Below the pieces are notes generated by a model that had not been told where the DNA came from, ran no database searches, and saw only the letters and a list, made by a program, of their open reading frames with translations. From contig QMQE01000021.1 of the NCBI GenBank assembly GCA_003650445.1, forward strand, positions 1 through 21,353: a stretch of 21,353 nt of DNA. Reading direction: 5' to 3'. Each line of letters opens with the position of its first letter. Position 1 is the first letter of the stretch. The DNA is from Acidobacteriota bacterium. GTDB lineage: Bacteria > Acidobacteriota > Holophagae > Thermotomaculales > Thermotomaculaceae. A program made the translations under genes and the position numbers. Positions 21,101 through 21,353 of the stretch are shown here, one piece after another.

Positions 21101-21353
21101 GTATTCTGAGACTGTGCAAGTTAGAGTAATTTTGTCCCCAACTGCCACTGTCGGGGCGGAGCTTGTGTAAACGTAAACGCCTTCTGATGTCAGGGGATCA
21201 CTGTCCGCATCTGTGTCCGCTGCCTGGAGGAAAAAACCTTTGTCTGTGAGTCCTGTGACAATGCCGCCGGTATCCACGGTCTGGCCCACCAATGGGGATT
21301 CGCTGCCGTTTCCCTGAATATCATGAATCGGAATAAAGGCTTTTGTACCGGAA
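18185..21353 (-). CDS. Secreted endonuclease/exonuclease/phosphatase-family protein (ExeM/NucH-like), 5' end outside window
   Basis: The frame is open to the right edge, and the first seeming start (21292) is an internal TTG. Upstream residues IHDIQGNGSESPLVGQ followed by GGIVTGL are the usual N-terminal OB-like domain of extracellular ExeM/NucH-type nucleases. The EEP catalytic domain follows, with LLIATQNMLNF, ILCLEEIG (near 20500), FFVAGDFNAFDF (near 20050) and GVSDHDGIVAFL (near 19735), so the metal and catalytic residues look intact. It probably degrades extracellular DNA. The last 500 residues are beta-rich with at least three related modules: WWTGIAHWTNS, DWRGIALLNPG and IFHLTNVG, each followed by an I-T-hydrophobic-Y-D/E-G strand pair. 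These may be binding or surface modules. The signal peptide is outside the window. Confidence 0.88.
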   Translation of the reverse strand, partial: SGTKAFIPIHDIQGNGSESPLVGQTVDTGGIVTGLTDKGFFLQAADTDADSDPLTSEGVYVYTSSAPTVAVGDKITLTCTVSEYYGLTELGAVTNLSVESSGNPLPSPVLLDETFPSPDQPYPGTDLERCEGMLVEIDNGVVCEGTDFHGDVIVAAKSIRPIREAGIVYPGESGLPVWDGNPERFQMDPDGLGLTDEDIPGGTGIVSAVGPLTYSFSRYKLLPGTLQLADSTFPEAVRDRNPGELLIATQNMLNFKSSDSTFTIRLSKASLLVRTMLKSPDILCLEEIGSQDALQQLADKIHSDDPSVHYTVFFGASGTGSIHNGIMVRDTVQVTAVTEEQVDDTFDVNGSTYTLHDRPPLLVEATATVNGKMQPISVLILHNRSLNGIDDPSDPAKENFVRSKRQQQAFRISQFVAEYQASHPHLPFFVAGDFNAFDFTDGYVDVTGQIKGHPDPLGAMLPATDEVDPDLTDLATLAPISNRYSYVHDGNTQIIDHILASHSARYFVRSVEFAHANADAPASYADDENPDTPIGVSDHDGIVAFLDFYPQNATPSYFAIVPHVDYRPSTSDPSSSFWETVISITDGDNDSADLQIVALDKEGNPVAETGWLTLTNRATADWNINMIPFNTTLTPSDYSQIASLKVESTGDFAIAERFKAKGIASGLELRTVSATNWADAESQLLSATAYIGHIDESWQWWTGIAHWTNSPGGELTLDFHKYDTDAGSDTDTLISMDFLDGSTPIDKVAYVSEDITHSEDEEWMKISGVNGCNTMSYQLFGVHESSSSLGVMSGLNATPENRLDTTFYVPMSSDVDWRGIALLNPGDTAATITMDMYIEGSNMAFPSKTGKGQLREVTLTLDPNRRVKGVVGDPGNYGLDLSDLVLDIPDPSHFTGILKIVSDVPIVTELVQGDNAWSHNEGITGISSFDTGTRLVIPFISNDTTSPDGFSHTPHDSIFHLTNVGTAAADITVTLYDMNGNVVAADFLGNVAPLFALEISLTGEKDLNHFSGSMVFESTAPLAGSYVILSSDEAGGTLAADGHLQSSMFKMIPVQ

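Overview
The window comes from a bacterial chromosome with roughly balanced base composition. It shows Gram-negative-like, probably anaerobic or facultative features: a two-subunit Fe-S fumarase, NfeD/stomatin membrane proteins, a secreted nuclease, and a SpoIIE-type phosphatase with a GAF sensor. Lineage cannot be fixed from sequence alone. The large secreted nuclease with repeated C-terminal beta modules, the TPR-GGDEF sensor and the GAF-SpoIIE protein recall Acidobacteriota-like genomes, but that is a weak guess.

Layout. Positions 2-3096 (+) are the end of a surface-polysaccharide cluster: two GT4-type glycosyltransferases and a Wzx-like flippase. Positions 3186-4680 (-) hold an accessory two-gene unit, a minimal nucleotidyltransferase followed by a winged-helix protein, with a near-consensus promoter and an operator-like inverted repeat that apparently starts transcription at the ATG itself. 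An EamA transporter follows (4799-5698, -). Next is a 300-bp intergenic patchwork of short tandem repeats (5699-5997). Then come a DEDDy exonuclease carrying what looks like a catalytically dead family A polymerase region (5998-7395, -) and the two fumarase subunits (7461-8910, -). A divergent promoter region leads to a TPR-GGDEF diguanylate cyclase (9083-11044, +), which ends at a bidirectional terminator facing the SPFH/NfeD pair (11111-12532, -).

A tightly overlapping minus-strand operon follows, in transcription order: RNase III, a radical SAM protein, a membrane-anchored unknown and QueA (16544 to 12662). A GAF-SpoIIE phosphatase (16749-18059, -) has a strong terminator upstream. The window closes with a secreted endonuclease/exonuclease/phosphatase-family protein (18185 to the window edge, -) whose N-terminus lies outside.

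The most interesting points are the nucleotidyltransferase/winged-helix pair with its leaderless promoter; the exonuclease with a decayed polymerase domain; the intergenic short-repeat families, including heptanucleotide repeats at gene 3' ends that supply stop codons and a hairpin module in three copies; and a possible pairing of one repeat with the ribosome-binding site of the EamA gene.
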